Assembly: GCA_002433065.1 (NCBI GenBank)
Contig: DJHK01000041.1
Coordinates: forward strand, 87,547-151,546
DNA from: Chloroflexi bacterium UBA6622
GTDB lineage: Bacteria; Chloroflexota; UBA11872
Length of the DNA: 64,000 nt
Direction of reading: 5' to 3'
The position numbers were made by a program, and so were the translations under genes. This document shows positions 1 to 9,909 of the stretch, in pieces (within the stretch, counting starts at the first letter, position 1; each line of letters opens with the position of its first letter). The notes beneath the pieces were generated by a model that did no database searches, was not told the origin of the DNA, and worked only from the letters and a program-made list of their open reading frames with translations.

Positions 1-24
1 ATCGGGTTATCGGGTTATCGGGTT
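1..24. repeat. Three tandem copies of the 8-mer ATCGGGTT
   Basis: The window opens with three perfect head-to-tail copies of ATCGGGTT, followed by a partial TCGGTT. The array may extend beyond the left edge. It lies downstream of nuoN in a 158-bp stretch where I see no gene. It may be a simple-sequence repeat; no function is evident. Confidence 0.6.
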
Positions 25-158
25 TCGGTTGCTGCTGACTGTAATCCGCTGAAGAACAATGTTGGCGACGTCTTTTAGCTATCGGGACGTCTTCTGTGAT
101 TATTCTGTTGTGTGCTGAAATTGCCCGTGAGGTTACTTAAAGGGCTTTTGCATTTAAG

Positions 159-1634
159 TTAGAGCAGACTTGAGCTTACCGCTGTTTGAGCCCAGTCCAG
201 CAAGCCCCATCCCACAATTCCAAATAGGACCGTGAGGCCGGCAGCAATTGTTATAACGAGGACATGGGAGTCAGCTGCAGCAGTTTTTGGCTGGCCGTCG
301 TCTGTGGTGGCTTCGGGGTCTTGCATAAATATGGCGACCACAACACGTAGGTAGTAAAAGGCTGAAACCACTGATGTTCCTACAAGCACAATAGCTAGCC
401 ATCCCAAATTGGCTTCTACCGCTGCCTGAAGGAGGTACAGCTTTCCGACGAAACCTGATAGCGGTGGTACCCCGGTGAGCGACAGCATGAAGATCGCCAT
501 GGCAATTGCCGGAAGCATTGCGCGTTTAGACATTCCGTGAAGCGCGGATATTTCATTACTGCCTGTCTGAGTTTCCGCGACATAGGCGACAGCAAATGCT
601 CCGAACGTCATGAAGGCATATACGAATCCGTAGAACAGCACGGCGGGAATCCCCACGAATGTTGGGACGGAATCGGTTTGGCTAATCGAGGCGACACCGA
701 CCAACAAGTAACCGGTGTGAGCAATGCTTGAATACCCGAGCATGCGTTTGAGGTCGGTTTGGGATATAGCAACTAGATTTCCAATAATCATGGTCGCGGC
801 CGCGATGACTGCCAGGGTAAAGCTGGCATTTGCAGCAAGCGGTTCGAAGGCAACTGTGACGACACGTGCCAAAAGAGCCATTGCGGCTACCTTGGGCCCT
901 ACAGAGATAAAGGCAGCCGCGGGTGTTGGTGCACCTTGGTAGGCATCTGGTGTCCACGCGTGAAACGGTACTGCGGCTACTTTGAATCCCAGCGCGACTA
1001 AAATCAGCGCTAGGGCGAAGAGTACCCAGGGCTCATTGCCCCTAGTCGTGAGGACTTCGGCGGTGGTGAGAAGGTTGGTGGTGCCGGTAAGTCCATAGGT
1101 CCAGGCAATTCCATAGACAAGAACTGCGGAAGCAAATGCACCGAGGGCGAAGTATTTCATGGCAGCCTCGAGGGAATCACGCCTAAATCTAGTAATTCCA
1201 GCCAGCACGTAAACCGGTATGGCCATTGTTTCGATCGCGATGAACGCAGTGGCCCAGTCTATTGATCCAACAAGCAACATCATTCCGAGCAGCGAAAACT
1301 CAATGAGTACAGCAAATTCAGTGATAGGAGCTGAATTGAATCGTTGTGCGCCAAGCACAATTGTGAGTGAGGCAATGATTAGGAACAGGGCCCTGAAAAA
1401 TGTGGAATATCCATCGACTACAAGTTGGTCCGAGAATATTTGAACCGCGGTATTGCTTGGAGGTGTTCTAAGGAATAGCAGTGCGAACGCTGAAATATTT
1501 CCAGTTACGGCGAGAAAGATGCTCGTCCAGTGGTTGGAACTTCTGGTTATGGCGGCCCAGAGGAGAAGGCCAAGCGCAGTAACTAGAACTAGGATTTCGG
1601 GTAGGAGATACCCGACGTCTTGGGGCTCAATCAT
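159..1634 (-). CDS. nuoN: NADH-quinone oxidoreductase subunit N
   Basis: Membrane antiporter-like subunit of respiratory complex I, in the proton-pumping arm. The 491-residue protein is almost entirely hydrophobic and has the Proton_antipo_M hallmark WTPDAYQGAPTPAAAF near residue 225, plus a conserved Lys in the following GPKVAA. Its length is usual for NuoN. The ATG overlaps the nuoM stop by 4 bp (ATGA), so it is translationally coupled and is the last gene of the nuo operon. No convincing rho-independent terminator follows; there is only an AT-rich inverted repeat (135-141 with 153-159) around the stop codon. Confidence 0.97.
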   Translation of the reverse strand: MIEPQDVGYLLPEILVLVTALGLLLWAAITRSSNHWTSIFLAVTGNISAFALLFLRTPPSNTAVQIFSDQLVVDGYSTFFRALFLIIASLTIVLGAQRFNSAPITEFAVLIEFSLLGMMLLVGSIDWATAFIAIETMAIPVYVLAGITRFRRDSLEAAMKYFALGAFASAVLVYGIAWTYGLTGTTNLLTTAEVLTTRGNEPWVLFALALILVALGFKVAAVPFHAWTPDAYQGAPTPAAAFISVGPKVAAMALLARVVTVAFEPLAANASFTLAVIAAATMIIGNLVAISQTDLKRMLGYSSIAHTGYLLVGVASISQTDSVPTFVGIPAVLFYGFVYAFMTFGAFAVAYVAETQTGSNEISALHGMSKRAMLPAIAMAIFMLSLTGVPPLSGFVGKLYLLQAAVEANLGWLAIVLVGTSVVSAFYYLRVVVAIFMQDPEATTDDGQPKTAAADSHVLVITIAAGLTVLFGIVGWGLLDWAQTAVSSSLL

Positions 1635-3121
1635 GGTTGTCCTACCAGGCTCGAGGTCGCGGTACTAATTAGTTGTACGAAGGTGTCAGGCAGGATGCCT
1701 ATCCAAACCACTAGCACTGCTAATCCGATGAAGGTCGCTATTTCAATCCGTCCTACATCGGTGATTTGAAGGATGGCTTGATTCCGAACATTTCCCAGAA
1801 CGACGCGCTGGTACATCCACAACATATAGGCCGCGGCCAGAATGACGCCTAATGCCGCTATAGAACCTACGGGAACCGCATACTCAAATGCGCTCACTAA
1901 GACGAGGAATTCTCCAACAAAGCCGCTTAGCATCGGTAGTCCCAGTGATGCGAGCATAAAGAATCCGAAAATCGCGGCGTAAATGGGCATGCGTGACGCG
2001 AGACCTCCGAGCTCGTTGATTTGTCGGGTATGGGTTCTCTCATACACCACACCGACGGCAAAGAACAGTGCAGGGCTTACGAGACCGTGACTAAGCATCT
2101 GGAGAATTGCTCCGTCTAGACCAGTGGCGGTAGCGGTGAAAATTCCTAGTGTTACGAAACCCATATGACTCACACTGGAATAGGCCACCAGCTTTTTGAG
2201 GTCGGGTTGAACCATGGCCACGAGGGCTCCATAGATAATTGCCGCGAGCGATAGGATGATCATTAGGCCACGCGTTTCGTCCACCGCGTCAGGGGTCATG
2301 GGTAGAACAAAGCGTAGGAAGCCATAGGCGCCCATCTTTAGCAGCACGCCAGCTAGGACCATGCTGCCGGCAGTAGGGGCTTCGACGTGTGCGTCAGGAA
2401 GCCATGTGTGGAAGGGGAACATAGGCACCTTAATTGCGAAGGCGAAGAAAAACGCGACAAACACCCAAAGCTGCAATACCCGTGATGCGTCAGCCATTTC
2501 TGCTGGGATGGCCTCAATGTCGAATGTTCCGGTGTGCAGACGCAGGGCAAGGATTGCCACCAGCATGAGGACACTGCCGGCAAACGTATATAAGAAGAAT
2601 TTTATAGTGGCGTAAATGCGTCGTTCGTGGCCCCATATCCCGATGAGTAGATACATGGGAATAAGAACAAGCTCCCAGAAGACGTAGAAAAGGATGAAGT
2701 CCAGCGCGATGAAGACTCCAAGCATGGCGGTTTGTAGGACTATCAAAGCAGCGAAGAACTCTCGTTCACGCCGATGAATAGTGAGCCATCCTGCTCCCAC
2801 GACCAGTGGGCCCAAGATGCCCGTCAACAGCACCATCAGAATGGATATGCCATCGACCCCAAGCTTGTAGGAAATCCCAAGTGCAGGGATCCAGTCGGCT
2901 GATTCCACGAACTGATAACCTGAGGCCTGTCGATCAAATCTGATAGTGAGAAGGATCGTAATTGCTGCTTGCAGCACAGTGGCGCCAAGCGCGCCAAGCG
3001 CGATCGCATTACGATTCTTGGCTAGAAGAACAAGCGGAAGCCCTACGACTAGCGGGAGCCAAAGCCCGAGGGAAAGAAATGGAAAATCAAGGGCAGCTTC
3101 ACCGGTTGTCATTCCACTCAT
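1631..3121 (-). CDS. nuoM: NADH-quinone oxidoreductase subunit M
   Basis: Antiporter-like proton-channel subunit of complex I, 496 residues with about 14 predicted membrane helices. The signature LPDAHVEAPTAGSMVLAG and the following LLKMGAYG are clear, as is the EL pair in YVFWELVLIPMYLLIG on an early helix. It overlaps nuoL upstream and nuoN downstream by 4 bp each, consistent with coupled translation. A second Met at residue 4 could also be the start. Confidence 0.97.
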   Translation of the reverse strand: MSGMTTGEAALDFPFLSLGLWLPLVVGLPLVLLAKNRNAIALGALGATVLQAAITILLTIRFDRQASGYQFVESADWIPALGISYKLGVDGISILMVLLTGILGPLVVGAGWLTIHRREREFFAALIVLQTAMLGVFIALDFILFYVFWELVLIPMYLLIGIWGHERRIYATIKFFLYTFAGSVLMLVAILALRLHTGTFDIEAIPAEMADASRVLQLWVFVAFFFAFAIKVPMFPFHTWLPDAHVEAPTAGSMVLAGVLLKMGAYGFLRFVLPMTPDAVDETRGLMIILSLAAIIYGALVAMVQPDLKKLVAYSSVSHMGFVTLGIFTATATGLDGAILQMLSHGLVSPALFFAVGVVYERTHTRQINELGGLASRMPIYAAIFGFFMLASLGLPMLSGFVGEFLVLVSAFEYAVPVGSIAALGVILAAAYMLWMYQRVVLGNVRNQAILQITDVGRIEIATFIGLAVLVVWIGILPDTFVQLISTATSSLVGQP

Positions 3122-5046
3122 CGGAACACCACCAGGCCACCAATTGTGAGCACCATGCCTATCACCATTAACAAGGCGTAGTTTTGGGCTTGTCCTGTCT
3201 GGATACGTCGGACCTGCCCACTTAGCGTTTGAGTCAGGCTTCCAAGGCCATTTACGATTCCATCTACGACAGCGACGTCAAACCCCCATGAGATGAAGGC
3301 CAGCGCTTTTGTTAGGGCGACGGCAAACCTGTCACCGAGATGATCCATGTACCATTTTTGTTTAAACAGTGTTTCGGCTCCTGGCAGGAGGGTTCGGGCA
3401 ATAAGCGGAATGCGCATGCCTTTCCCATAGGCACCAAATGCGATGAGTAGACCGCTGCCAGCTACAAGTGTCGAAATTAGCGCCAGGACAAGCGTGTTGG
3501 GATGTTCGGCGCCTTCCAGGTGAATGATTCCGGCGGTCTCTTTCAGGTAACCGTGGATAAGCCCCTTTTCGGGAGGGATGCCGAGTAGTGCACCAGCGCT
3601 GGTGGCTCCTACTGTGAGAACCAGTAGGGGAACTGTCATGATCCACGGTGACTCGTGAGCATGGGTATGTAGTTCGGCATTACGCGGAGTTCCGTGAAAA
3701 GTTTTAAATATCATTCGGAACGTGTAGGCGGCTGTCATTATTGAAACGGCCAGGCCGGCTACATAGAAAAGCCAATAGATCGAGGCGCCGTGGAAGGCTG
3801 ATAGGGCGGACCCAGCAGGCGCAGTGGCTTTAACGTAGGTCATTGCCAGCACTTCATCTTTGCTCCAGAAACCGGCGAGCGGGAAGATTGCTGCGAGCGC
3901 GAACCCACCTAAGAGGAATGTCGTATACGTGAGGGGAAGTTTTCGCCAAAGGCCTCCCATTTGTCGCATGTCTTGCTCATCTTGCAACGCATGAATCACG
4001 CTCCCTGACCCGAGGAATAAGAGGGCCTTGAAGAACGCGTGGGTTGCGAGATGAAAGATTGCTACGGTGTAGGCGCCGGACCCTATCGCCAGGAACATTA
4101 GTCCCAGCTGGCTGACGGTGGAATAAGCCAGTACGCGCTTAATATCAGTTTGGACCAACGCGATTGTCGCGGCCATAAATGCTGTGAACGTGCCTATGGC
4201 GGCTATTACGAGTAGGGCTTGTGGTGCGAGCGTGTACAGGGGGTTTAAACGAACGACTAGGTACACACCAGCTGTCACCATGGTGGCGGCGTGAATGAGA
4301 GCACTGACAGGCGTAGGCCCTTCCATGGCGTCAGGGAGCCAAATGTGCAGTGGGAATTGGGCGGATTTCCCCATTGCTCCGACAAAGAGAAGTAAGGCAA
4401 TAGCCGTGAGCATGCGTTCATCAGCATTTCCAAGATTTTCAAAGATTTCCCGATACCGAACGGTGCCAAATTCATGGAATGCCAAGATGATTCCAATGGC
4501 AAAGCCAAAGTCTCCAACGCGATTCACAAGGAAGGCCTTTGTGGCCGCAGCGTTGGCACTATCGCGCTGATACCAGTAACCGATCAGGAGGTAGGAGCAA
4601 AGGCCCACCATTTCCCAGAACACGAAGAGTTGGAGCAAGTTGTCAGAGATAACCAGCATGATCATGCTGAACACAAACAGGGGGATCCAAGTAAAGAAGC
4701 GGGATTGGTTGGCGTCGTGCGACATATAACCTGTTGCGTACATGGAAACTAGGGTGCTTACACCGGTTACCACAAGAAGCATTACCACGGTCAGTTCATC
4801 CGTCAGAAAGGCGATTTCGACATTAAACCCCCCACTCGCGATCCATCGGTAGAGCACAAACTCTTTACTCGAGGATGTGTCGATGGCGATCCACAGAAGC
4901 ACGGTGGCGATGAATGAGCTGAAAATGAGCCCTGTTGAGAGCCACCCATAGCCCTGACTCTTGTTTTGTCCCGAACTTCGAAGGAGGCCGTTCAACGCAA
5001 AGGCGACAAGTGGCAGCAGCGGAATAATCCACGGAGTGTCTACCAC
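3118..5046 (-). CDS. nuoL: NADH-quinone oxidoreductase subunit L
   Basis: Largest antiporter-like subunit of complex I, at the distal end of the membrane arm; 642 residues. It shows the NuoL signatures VNRVGDFGFAIG and MEGPTPVSALIHAATMV, and has the extra C-terminal segment beyond the 14-helix core (the long lateral helix region) that NuoM and NuoN lack. The start is GTG. It sits 30 bp downstream of nuoK and overlaps nuoM by 4 bp. Confidence 0.97.
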   Translation of the reverse strand: MVDTPWIIPLLPLVAFALNGLLRSSGQNKSQGYGWLSTGLIFSSFIATVLLWIAIDTSSSKEFVLYRWIASGGFNVEIAFLTDELTVVMLLVVTGVSTLVSMYATGYMSHDANQSRFFTWIPLFVFSMIMLVISDNLLQLFVFWEMVGLCSYLLIGYWYQRDSANAAATKAFLVNRVGDFGFAIGIILAFHEFGTVRYREIFENLGNADERMLTAIALLLFVGAMGKSAQFPLHIWLPDAMEGPTPVSALIHAATMVTAGVYLVVRLNPLYTLAPQALLVIAAIGTFTAFMAATIALVQTDIKRVLAYSTVSQLGLMFLAIGSGAYTVAIFHLATHAFFKALLFLGSGSVIHALQDEQDMRQMGGLWRKLPLTYTTFLLGGFALAAIFPLAGFWSKDEVLAMTYVKATAPAGSALSAFHGASIYWLFYVAGLAVSIMTAAYTFRMIFKTFHGTPRNAELHTHAHESPWIMTVPLLVLTVGATSAGALLGIPPEKGLIHGYLKETAGIIHLEGAEHPNTLVLALISTLVAGSGLLIAFGAYGKGMRIPLIARTLLPGAETLFKQKWYMDHLGDRFAVALTKALAFISWGFDVAVVDGIVNGLGSLTQTLSGQVRRIQTGQAQNYALLMVIGMVLTIGGLVVFR

Positions 5047-5076
5047 AGGTCGCTCTGCTTTTTTGGGTGGATCAGG

Positions 5077-5376
5077 TTACCCATTGAGGTTGTCCAATTG
5101 GTCGATGTTGGTTACTGGATGTACGCGACTGAGTGCGACAAGGATGGCGAGCCCAATGGCGACCTCTGCTGCTGCGACGGTCAGCGAAAAGACTACCAGT
5201 ACATAACCGGCCTGATCGTCAAGGTATTTCGAAAACGCTGCCAGGGTGACATTTGCTCCTTGCAGCATGAGCTCGATTGACATGAGCATGACGATTGCGT
5301 TTCGGCGAATGAGCACTCCCAGTGCCCCTATGGAGAACAACAGCGCACCAATAACCAGAAAGCTGTTAAGGGTCAT
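5077..5376 (-). CDS. nuoK: NADH-quinone oxidoreductase subunit K
   Basis: Small three-helix membrane subunit of complex I (99 residues, the usual size). The conserved block LMSIELMLQGANVTLAAF contains the membrane Glu needed for proton transfer in this family. Its ATG overlaps the nuoJ stop by 4 bp. Confidence 0.97.
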   Translation of the reverse strand: MTLNSFLVIGALLFSIGALGVLIRRNAIVMLMSIELMLQGANVTLAAFSKYLDDQAGYVLVVFSLTVAAAEVAIGLAILVALSRVHPVTNIDQLDNLNG

Positions 5377-5981
5377 TGGGCAGACCGTTCAAGAGGTGTG
5401 CTTGGTGGTTCGGTGGTCGATGCTGATTGGTTGTCAGTGGTCGCTTCAGATGCCTCGATTCGACGCGCTAAGACAATAGCGCCGATGGTTGCGGCAGTTA
5501 ACATAATGCTTGCCATCAAGAAGGGCAGCGTATAGTTGGTGAAGAGCATTTTGGCCAGGGCCTCCGTGCTTCCGCCTAATTCGGATACTGTGCTGGGAGG
5601 GTAGAAGCCTTTTATCGAGTCATCGATTGCAGGTGTGCCGATGGCTATTACGACTGCCTCGATCGCCAGGAGGATCGCCACGGGGATACCCAGCCACATT
5701 TGGCGATGTGTGACACGAGAATTGGGGAGATGCCGCATGTCCAGCATCATTAGTGTGAACAAGAACAGCACTACGATTGCCCCGGCATAGATTGCGATCT
5801 GGGCGACTGCCAAGAAACCAGAGCCCAGAATTACGAACAGCCCCGCCACGTGGAAGATCACGATCACCAGAGATATAGCGGCGTGTACAGGATTCCGTAG
5901 CGAGATCATGGTAAGTCCTGCGGCCACTGATGCGAACGCGAGGTACCAGAAGGCGACTGTACTCAGGATGTTGTCAGCCAC
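5373..5981 (-). CDS. nuoJ: NADH-quinone oxidoreductase subunit J
   Basis: Membrane subunit of complex I, with the family core SLRNPVHAAISLVIVI and the conserved gly/val-rich helix AQIAIYAGAIVVLFLFTLMML. The reading frame is open back to a TTG at 6059, with an ATG at 6053. Those starts would add an un-NuoJ-like polar tail that overlaps nuoI by about 80 bp. A GTG at 5981 overlaps the nuoI stop by 8 bp (GTGGCTGA) and gives a canonical NuoJ N-terminus of about 202 residues, so I prefer it. The C-terminal 30 residues are polar and Ser/Thr-rich. Confidence 0.93.
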   Translation of the reverse strand: MADNILSTVAFWYLAFASVAAGLTMISLRNPVHAAISLVIVIFHVAGLFVILGSGFLAVAQIAIYAGAIVVLFLFTLMMLDMRHLPNSRVTHRQMWLGIPVAILLAIEAVVIAIGTPAIDDSIKGFYPPSTVSELGGSTEALAKMLFTNYTLPFLMASIMLTAATIGAIVLARRIEASEATTDNQSASTTEPPSTPLERSAQ

Positions 5982-6504
5982 GTTCGAACCAATTGGTGAT
6001 AGTTGCACCTGGGCCAATGTTTTGTTGTTCTTCTTCTCTGTAGGACTGGTCATTTTCAAATATGTCGATCATTTTGTGTCCGTCTATGACAAGATCCCTG
6101 CGGTCCTCGGTGACCAGATGGAAATTGTGGGTTCGCTGCAGCGCGTCAACAGGGCATGCTTCAATACAGAAGTAGCAGAACACGCATCGACCGACATCAA
6201 AGAGGTATCGGTCCACAAAGCGTGTACCGTCGGTGTTCTCGTGGGTGTCAACGCGAATTACGTCGTTGGGGCAGGCGGTCTCACATAAACCGCATCCCAC
6301 ACATGTCAATCCGCCGGTAATCTCGTCGCGCCGCATGCCAACTTGGCCGCGAAAGCGGTAAGCGATGTCCCGAACTTCCTCTGGGTACATCACTGTGGCG
6401 GGTTTTCGCCGACCTACCATGAGGACGGTTTTCAAACCTTTGAGTACACCGGATCCTAATGGCACTTGGCTAGCTCCAGACGATCCGCAGGCCAGCAGCG
6501 GCAA
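5974..6504 (-). CDS. nuoI: NADH-quinone oxidoreductase subunit I (ferredoxin-type)
   Basis: Peripheral-arm subunit carrying two [4Fe-4S] clusters (N6a/N6b), which pass electrons towards NuoB and quinone. Both motifs are intact: CVGCGLCETACP and CVFCYFCIEACP. The ATG at 6504 overlaps the end of nuoH by 35 bp. A GTG at 6465, just after the nuoH stop, would give a more typical NuoI start (VPLGSGVLKGLKT). The immediate electron acceptor subunit NuoB is not encoded in this operon. Confidence 0.96.
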   Translation of the reverse strand: MPLLACGSSGASQVPLGSGVLKGLKTVLMVGRRKPATVMYPEEVRDIAYRFRGQVGMRRDEITGGLTCVGCGLCETACPNDVIRVDTHENTDGTRFVDRYLFDVGRCVFCYFCIEACPVDALQRTHNFHLVTEDRRDLVIDGHKMIDIFENDQSYREEEQQNIGPGATITNWFERG

Positions 6505-7471
6505 TTAAGTTCACCACGCCGATCGGGATTAGAATTTTCCAGCAGAAGTTCATCAGCTGGTCATAACGGAAACGGGGAAGCGTTGCTCGGAACAGAAAGA
6601 ACAGGAAGACGAATGTCAGTGTTTTGAGCAAGAACCAGAAGACACTTGTTAGTCCTTCTGCGCCTGGGATCGTCCAGCCGTGCCAGCCTCCCAGGAAGAG
6701 AGTGGTAATGACTGCGGACATGAGCAGAATGTTGGCATATTCCGCCATAAAGAAGAACGCCCATCGCATTCCCGAAAACTCTACGTGGAAACCAGCGACT
6801 AACTCGGTCTCCGCCTCCGGAAGATCAAATGGAGCTCGATTTGTTTCAGCCACAGCTGCGAACAGGAACAGAAGAAACCCAACGAATTGCGGAACAATAA
6901 ACCAAAGCCCCTTTTGGGCGTCCACAATGTCAACAAGGCTAAGGGTTCCGCTATAAAGAACGACGGCGAGGACGCCGAGTCCTAGGACAAGTTCATAGCT
7001 GATCAGCTGCGCGGTGGCACGTAGTGCCCCGAAGTGAGCGTACTTGCTGTTTGAGGCCCATCCAGCCATTACGACTCCATAGGCCCCAAGGGAGCCCATT
7101 GCTAGGAAATAAAGGACTCCCACGTTGAGATCGGCGATCCAGAGCCCAATGCTTCGTCCAAGCTCTACCGTGGGCCCGAAAGGCACAATTGCCCATGCGG
7201 CCATGGCTGGCATAACCATGATGATCGGAGCAAACCAAAATATCCCTTTGTCCGATCCTGCAGGCATCATGTCTTCCTTGATTCCAAGTTTTAGTCCGTC
7301 TGCTGCAGTTTGAAGCCAGCCACTCCATCCAACTCGGTTTGGACCATAACGGGACTGCAAACGACCCAAGATCTGGCGTTCGGCAAGCACAAGCACTAGC
7401 GGGGCTAAGGCGAACAAAACAAAAATCGCCAACACCTTAGTTATTAGGATGAGCCAGGCCCAGAAGTCCAC
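6470..7471 (-). CDS. nuoH: NADH-quinone oxidoreductase subunit H
   Basis: Membrane subunit that forms the quinone-binding cavity with NuoB and NuoD. The 333-residue protein has the NuoH signatures GPNRVGWSGWLQTAADGLKL, RAPFDLPEAETELVAGFHVE and FRATLPRFRYDQLM; these loops carry the conserved acidic and Arg residues of the Q site. GTG start (MDFWAWL), 2 bp after the nuoG stop. Confidence 0.97.
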   Translation of the reverse strand: MDFWAWLILITKVLAIFVLFALAPLVLVLAERQILGRLQSRYGPNRVGWSGWLQTAADGLKLGIKEDMMPAGSDKGIFWFAPIIMVMPAMAAWAIVPFGPTVELGRSIGLWIADLNVGVLYFLAMGSLGAYGVVMAGWASNSKYAHFGALRATAQLISYELVLGLGVLAVVLYSGTLSLVDIVDAQKGLWFIVPQFVGFLLFLFAAVAETNRAPFDLPEAETELVAGFHVEFSGMRWAFFFMAEYANILLMSAVITTLFLGGWHGWTIPGAEGLTSVFWFLLKTLTFVFLFFLFRATLPRFRYDQLMNFCWKILIPIGVVNLIAAAGLRIVWS

Positions 7472-7473
7472 GA

Positions 7474-9909
7474 TTAGCCTTTGCTCACGCGGACGACAGC
7501 ACCGTCGGGAGCACGTGGGTCGAGTTGGCGTGCTGGCGCTTCAAGAAAACGGTCTGGCAAGCTGACAATGCCTTTAGGTACACGGGCCGTAACAAGGGCT
7601 TTTAAGTTCACTTCACCAGCGGTGGATGCCAGTCGTACTGGATCCCCATGGCTGATCGATAGCCGTCCGGCATCGTCCGGATTCAATTCAGCAACAGCCT
7701 CGGGAAGCATCGTCTGGAGGCTGGGAGCATGGCGTCCAGCCACACCAGCGGTGTAGAGGTGCTGCTCCGTAGTCAATACAAAACTATTGTTGTCGTCTAA
7801 CGGACCTAACGCACCATCGATCGGTACTGACGAGCCAGAGCCTTGGATTGATGGTGCGGTCGAAAGTTCCCGAAGTTCTTTGCTGATTGGTTCGTGGCTG
7901 CGCCATCCAAAGTCGCTACCCATTGCCGCCGCTATCCGGGCGACGATTTCCCAATCGGGCCGGGATTCGCCAACAGGAGGTATCGCAGGTTCGATGCGCC
8001 CCAGTCGTCCTTCAAAGTTCGTGAAGTGCCCGCCTTTTTCAGCGAAGGATGTGCCTGGAAGTACAACATCGGCGGCTTCGGCTGTGGCATTCATAAATAT
8101 GTCTTGCACGATAACCAGTTCGGCGTTGAGCAGTGCCGCACTTGCTTCGGTGCTGTTTAGGGCTCCGCCGACCACGTCTTCACCCATCACATAGAGGGCT
8201 TTAATCGGTCCGGAGATAAATTCATTAAAACTAAGGCCTGGATTCGGGCTAATCGAAGTGTTCCAGACAGCACCGATGTCATCACGGGCCTTCGAGTCCT
8301 CAACTGAACGAGCACCCGGCAGCAGGTCAGGCGCCATGCCAACTTGAAAGGTGCCGACGGAATTCACACGTTCAGCTAGAGGAAACAGGCGGACACCACT
8401 TCGAGACAACGCGAGGTTGGCCGCAGCTTGTGCTATGCGAGTTGCTCGATCGAGCGTCCATAGTCCTGTGTCCCATACCACGGCAACGGAGTCGGCCTCA
8501 CCCACCAATCCTTGGATTTTTTCGAAGGATTCGCGGTCAAGACCGGTAAGGGATTCGATGTCAGCCGAATGGGTCCCAGCGAGTGAACTGAGAAGGGTTG
8601 CTTCTGCGGTGGGTCGAATTCTCTCGGCGACGGTTGCGTATTTATCCAGTCCGCTGGCAAGTCGGGTCGCGACCACAAGTGTTCTGTTATCGTCTCGAGC
8701 TGCTTGCTTGATATGAGCTCCGAGCACGTTGTGAGTGTGGCCGATATCCGCACCAATAACGAGAATCAATTCTGATTCAAGTAATTCGTTTTGTGTGTGC
8801 GGTCCTGTGGAGCTTCCAAGAACAGCACGGAGCGTGCGGGCGGTAGCGTGCATGCCGCTGTCTTGACTGTAGACATTCGGGGTGCCGAGAACTGCGCGGG
8901 CAAACCTTAGTAGGGCATAGTTGTCTTCATTAGTTGTGTTTGGCGACCCCACCACCCCGACTGATTCAGGGCCATGGGCATCAAGCACGTTTTGCAAGCC
9001 TTTGGACACAACATCTAGCGCATCACTCCAGGTCGTTGGTTGCAGGACACCGCCACGGCGGACCATGGGACGGGTTATTCGCTTTTCACTATTAACGAAG
9101 GAATGCCCAAAAAATCCCTTGGCGCATAAAAGCCCTCGGCTGGGTTCCTCAAGCCCGTTGGTTCGAGTCCGTACCACGTCACCGTGACGGGACTCGACAA
9201 GCAGCGAGCAACCTACGGAGCAGTGAGGACAGGTGGAGGCCACCTTTTCGGTTTGCCAACTTCTAGCCGAGTGTTTAAACGGTTTGCTCAGCAGGGCACC
9301 CACCGGGCAGGTCTCGATACACATACCGCAACGTTCACAGTCCATGAAGTCATGCTGGGCAGGCGCTATAAAGGTTCCTGCTGCGCGTTCCACAAAATCT
9401 AGAGCGTGGACACCAATTTGTTCATCGCAAATCCGAACGCACCGACCGCACAGGATGCATCGATTGTGGTTGAGGAGAATAACCTCGTTGAGAACTTCTT
9501 CTGGGTGTGCCTTGGACACGGTCTCGTACGGACTTTGGTGAATCTTTTGGTCGAACACTTCATCTTGCAGTTCACAGGTGCCAGCTTGATCGCAGTACGG
9601 ACAATCCAGGGGATGATGTTGTAGCTGGAGTTCGATAACGTGTCGTCGCACATCACGAATGGAATCGCTGTTGGTTACCACCGTCATGCCCTCAGCAGCC
9701 GGTGTGGTGCATGAAGCTGTTGGCCGTGGTGGTCCCGGTTGGACTTCGACGACGCACATTCGACATGCGCCATACGGTTTTAGGCGGGGGTCAGTACATA
9801 GTGTGGGAATGTCAATTCCTAGTGATTCGCACGCTTGCAATACCGTGGAGCCAGCCGGGACCTGAACTTCATGTCCATCGACGGTCAGTGTGATGGTCTC
9901 CGTGGTCAT
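7474..9909 (-). CDS. nuoG: NADH-quinone oxidoreductase subunit G
   Basis: Largest peripheral subunit of complex I, 811 residues. In order it shows an N-terminal [2Fe-2S] ferredoxin domain (CTDPRLKPYGACRMC), the His/Cys site HHPLDCPYCDQAGTC for cluster N5, two further Cys motifs (CILCGRCVRIC and CERCGMCIETCP), and then a molybdopterin-oxidoreductase-like domain. That last domain starts with CPHCSVGC and has a fourth Cys in LLCAKG, so ligands for the off-path N7 cluster are kept. This subunit normally docks NuoE/NuoF, so its presence implies an NADH-input module somewhere, yet nuoE and nuoF are absent between nuoD and nuoG. ATG start, overlapping nuoD by 4 bp. Confidence 0.96.
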   Translation of the reverse strand: MTTETITLTVDGHEVQVPAGSTVLQACESLGIDIPTLCTDPRLKPYGACRMCVVEVQPGPPRPTASCTTPAAEGMTVVTNSDSIRDVRRHVIELQLQHHPLDCPYCDQAGTCELQDEVFDQKIHQSPYETVSKAHPEEVLNEVILLNHNRCILCGRCVRICDEQIGVHALDFVERAAGTFIAPAQHDFMDCERCGMCIETCPVGALLSKPFKHSARSWQTEKVASTCPHCSVGCSLLVESRHGDVVRTRTNGLEEPSRGLLCAKGFFGHSFVNSEKRITRPMVRRGGVLQPTTWSDALDVVSKGLQNVLDAHGPESVGVVGSPNTTNEDNYALLRFARAVLGTPNVYSQDSGMHATARTLRAVLGSSTGPHTQNELLESELILVIGADIGHTHNVLGAHIKQAARDDNRTLVVATRLASGLDKYATVAERIRPTAEATLLSSLAGTHSADIESLTGLDRESFEKIQGLVGEADSVAVVWDTGLWTLDRATRIAQAAANLALSRSGVRLFPLAERVNSVGTFQVGMAPDLLPGARSVEDSKARDDIGAVWNTSISPNPGLSFNEFISGPIKALYVMGEDVVGGALNSTEASAALLNAELVIVQDIFMNATAEAADVVLPGTSFAEKGGHFTNFEGRLGRIEPAIPPVGESRPDWEIVARIAAAMGSDFGWRSHEPISKELRELSTAPSIQGSGSSVPIDGALGPLDDNNSFVLTTEQHLYTAGVAGRHAPSLQTMLPEAVAELNPDDAGRLSISHGDPVRLASTAGEVNLKALVTARVPKGIVSLPDRFLEAPARQLDPRAPDGAVVRVSKG

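Noticed and set aside
135..159. ACTTAAA...TTTAAGT inverted repeat as terminator of the nuo operon
   Set aside because: The stem is AT-rich and overlaps the stop codon; no T-tract follows on the minus strand.
9158..9172. GGTTCGAGTCC, resembling a tRNA T-arm
   Set aside because: It lies inside nuoG and no acceptor, D or anticodon stem can be drawn around it.
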